Shown here one piece after another: positions 63,569-64,000 of a stretch of 64,000 bases of DNA (its first letter is position 1; each line of letters opens with the position of its first letter). Below the pieces are notes generated by a model that worked only from the letters and a program-made list of their open reading frames with translations, was not told the origin of the DNA and ran no database searches. The position numbers and the translations under genes were made by a program. The DNA lies in contig CAWEUM010000003.1 in assembly GCA_963812255.1 (NCBI GenBank), positions 434,001 through 498,000 of the forward strand, in the 5' to 3' direction. The DNA is from DATJGR01 sp963812255 (GTDB lineage: Bacteria > Pseudomonadota > Gammaproteobacteria > Pseudomonadales > Azotimanducaceae).

Positions 63569-64000
63569 GCGGTAACTTCGCGACCTGGTCGATCCGTCAG
63601 CCGATTCCGTCGATCGTCATCTTCATTCTGCTGACGCTCGCTGGCATCTACGGGTTCAAGCATCTGCCCGTCGCCGACATGCCCGACATGGAGTTCCCCG
63701 CCGTCACGGTCACCGCGTCGCTACAGGGCGCATCGGCATCGCAGCTCGAAACCGAAGTCACGCGCAAGATCGAAAACGCGGTGGCGACGATCGGCGACAT
63801 CGAGCACATCACGTCGACCGTCACAGAAGGCACCTCGACCACGACTGTGATGTTCCATCTCGAAAAAAATCTGTTCGAGGCGCTCAACGATGTCCGCGCA
63901 GCCGTGTCGAACATCCGCGCCGATCTGCCCAGCGACATGGACGAACCCATCGTCAGCAAGATCAATACGGCGGGCATGCCGATCGTGACCTACTCGCTCG
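63565..64000 (+). CDS. RND efflux transporter permease (N-terminus only; cut by window edge)
   Basis: The first 145 codons of an AcrB/MexB-type pump. It opens MSGNFATWSIRQPIPSIVIF, with the first transmembrane helix near 14-34. The porter-domain motifs ADMPDMEFPAVTVTASLQGASA and QLETEVTRKIENAVATIGDIEHI follow. Complete members have about 1,030 residues. The substrate cannot be told from this part. The start overlaps the adaptor stop. Confidence 0.93.
   Translation, partial: MSGNFATWSIRQPIPSIVIFILLTLAGIYGFKHLPVADMPDMEFPAVTVTASLQGASASQLETEVTRKIENAVATIGDIEHITSTVTEGTSTTTVMFHLEKNLFEALNDVRAAVSNIRADLPSDMDEPIVSKINTAGMPIVTYSL

Overview
The window reads as chromosomal DNA of a GC-rich gammaproteobacterium (my estimate by eye is about 60% G+C). 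The evidence is a complete complex I operon with fused nuoC-nuoD, a Vibrio-type TonB2 cluster (DUF3450, TtpC-like, ExbB, two ExbD, TonB, TPR), SlyX, Kup, GlmS, and a CecR-YbhGFSR-type export locus. The four family III CoA-transferases, MaoC/DUF35/SCP-x set, sulfotransferase, TauD dioxygenase, SDRs and epoxide-hydrolase-like enzymes suggest a free-living organism that breaks down lipids, steroids or xenobiotics. I cannot name the species. I saw no rRNA, tRNA, insertion sequence or CRISPR array.

Layout. 1-6.9 kb: a methyltransferase cut by the window edge, a small DUF1328 membrane protein and a beta-barrel protein behind a well-matched sigma54 promoter, then sulfotransferase, VOC protein, CoA-transferase, epoxide-hydrolase-like protein, flavin/PLP oxidase-fold protein and a double carboxymuconolactone-decarboxylase protein. 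7-13.7 kb: TauD dioxygenase, SDR, envelope proteins, a bacterioferritin-like protein, another CoA-transferase, a selenoprotein-B-family gene with an in-frame TGA and SECIS-like hairpin, and an alpha/beta hydrolase. 13.6-17.1 kb (minus strand): LanC-like protein, adrenodoxin-type ferredoxin and an FHA-TPR membrane protein. 17.2-20.3 kb: PHP protein, two MaoC-like half proteins, DUF35 zinc ribbon and an SCP-x/Ltp2-like thiolase-fold protein, which resembles a steroid side-chain hydratase/aldolase set. 20.4-26.1 kb: ABC-2 export locus with its TetR regulator. 26.2-33.9 kb: serine hydrolase, a CoA-transferase pair facing a diiron ferritin-like pair plus an SCP2-like protein, FmdB, SlyX and DUF3617. 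34.2-38.5 kb: glmS and kup. 38.9-44.9 kb: TonB2 cluster. 45.1-59.9 kb: nuoA-N. 60-64 kb: amino-acid permease, then a TetR-MFP-RND efflux operon cut by the right edge.

Most genes lie in tight operons with ATGA, GTGA or 1-2 nt junctions, and I used these junctions to set many starts. Several neighbouring gene pairs look like one active subunit plus one paralogue that has lost its active-site residues. The divergent locus at 27.5-32.6 kb shows this twice and is the best candidate for an undescribed enzyme system. The other strong candidate is the putative selenoprotein at 12.0-12.8 kb.
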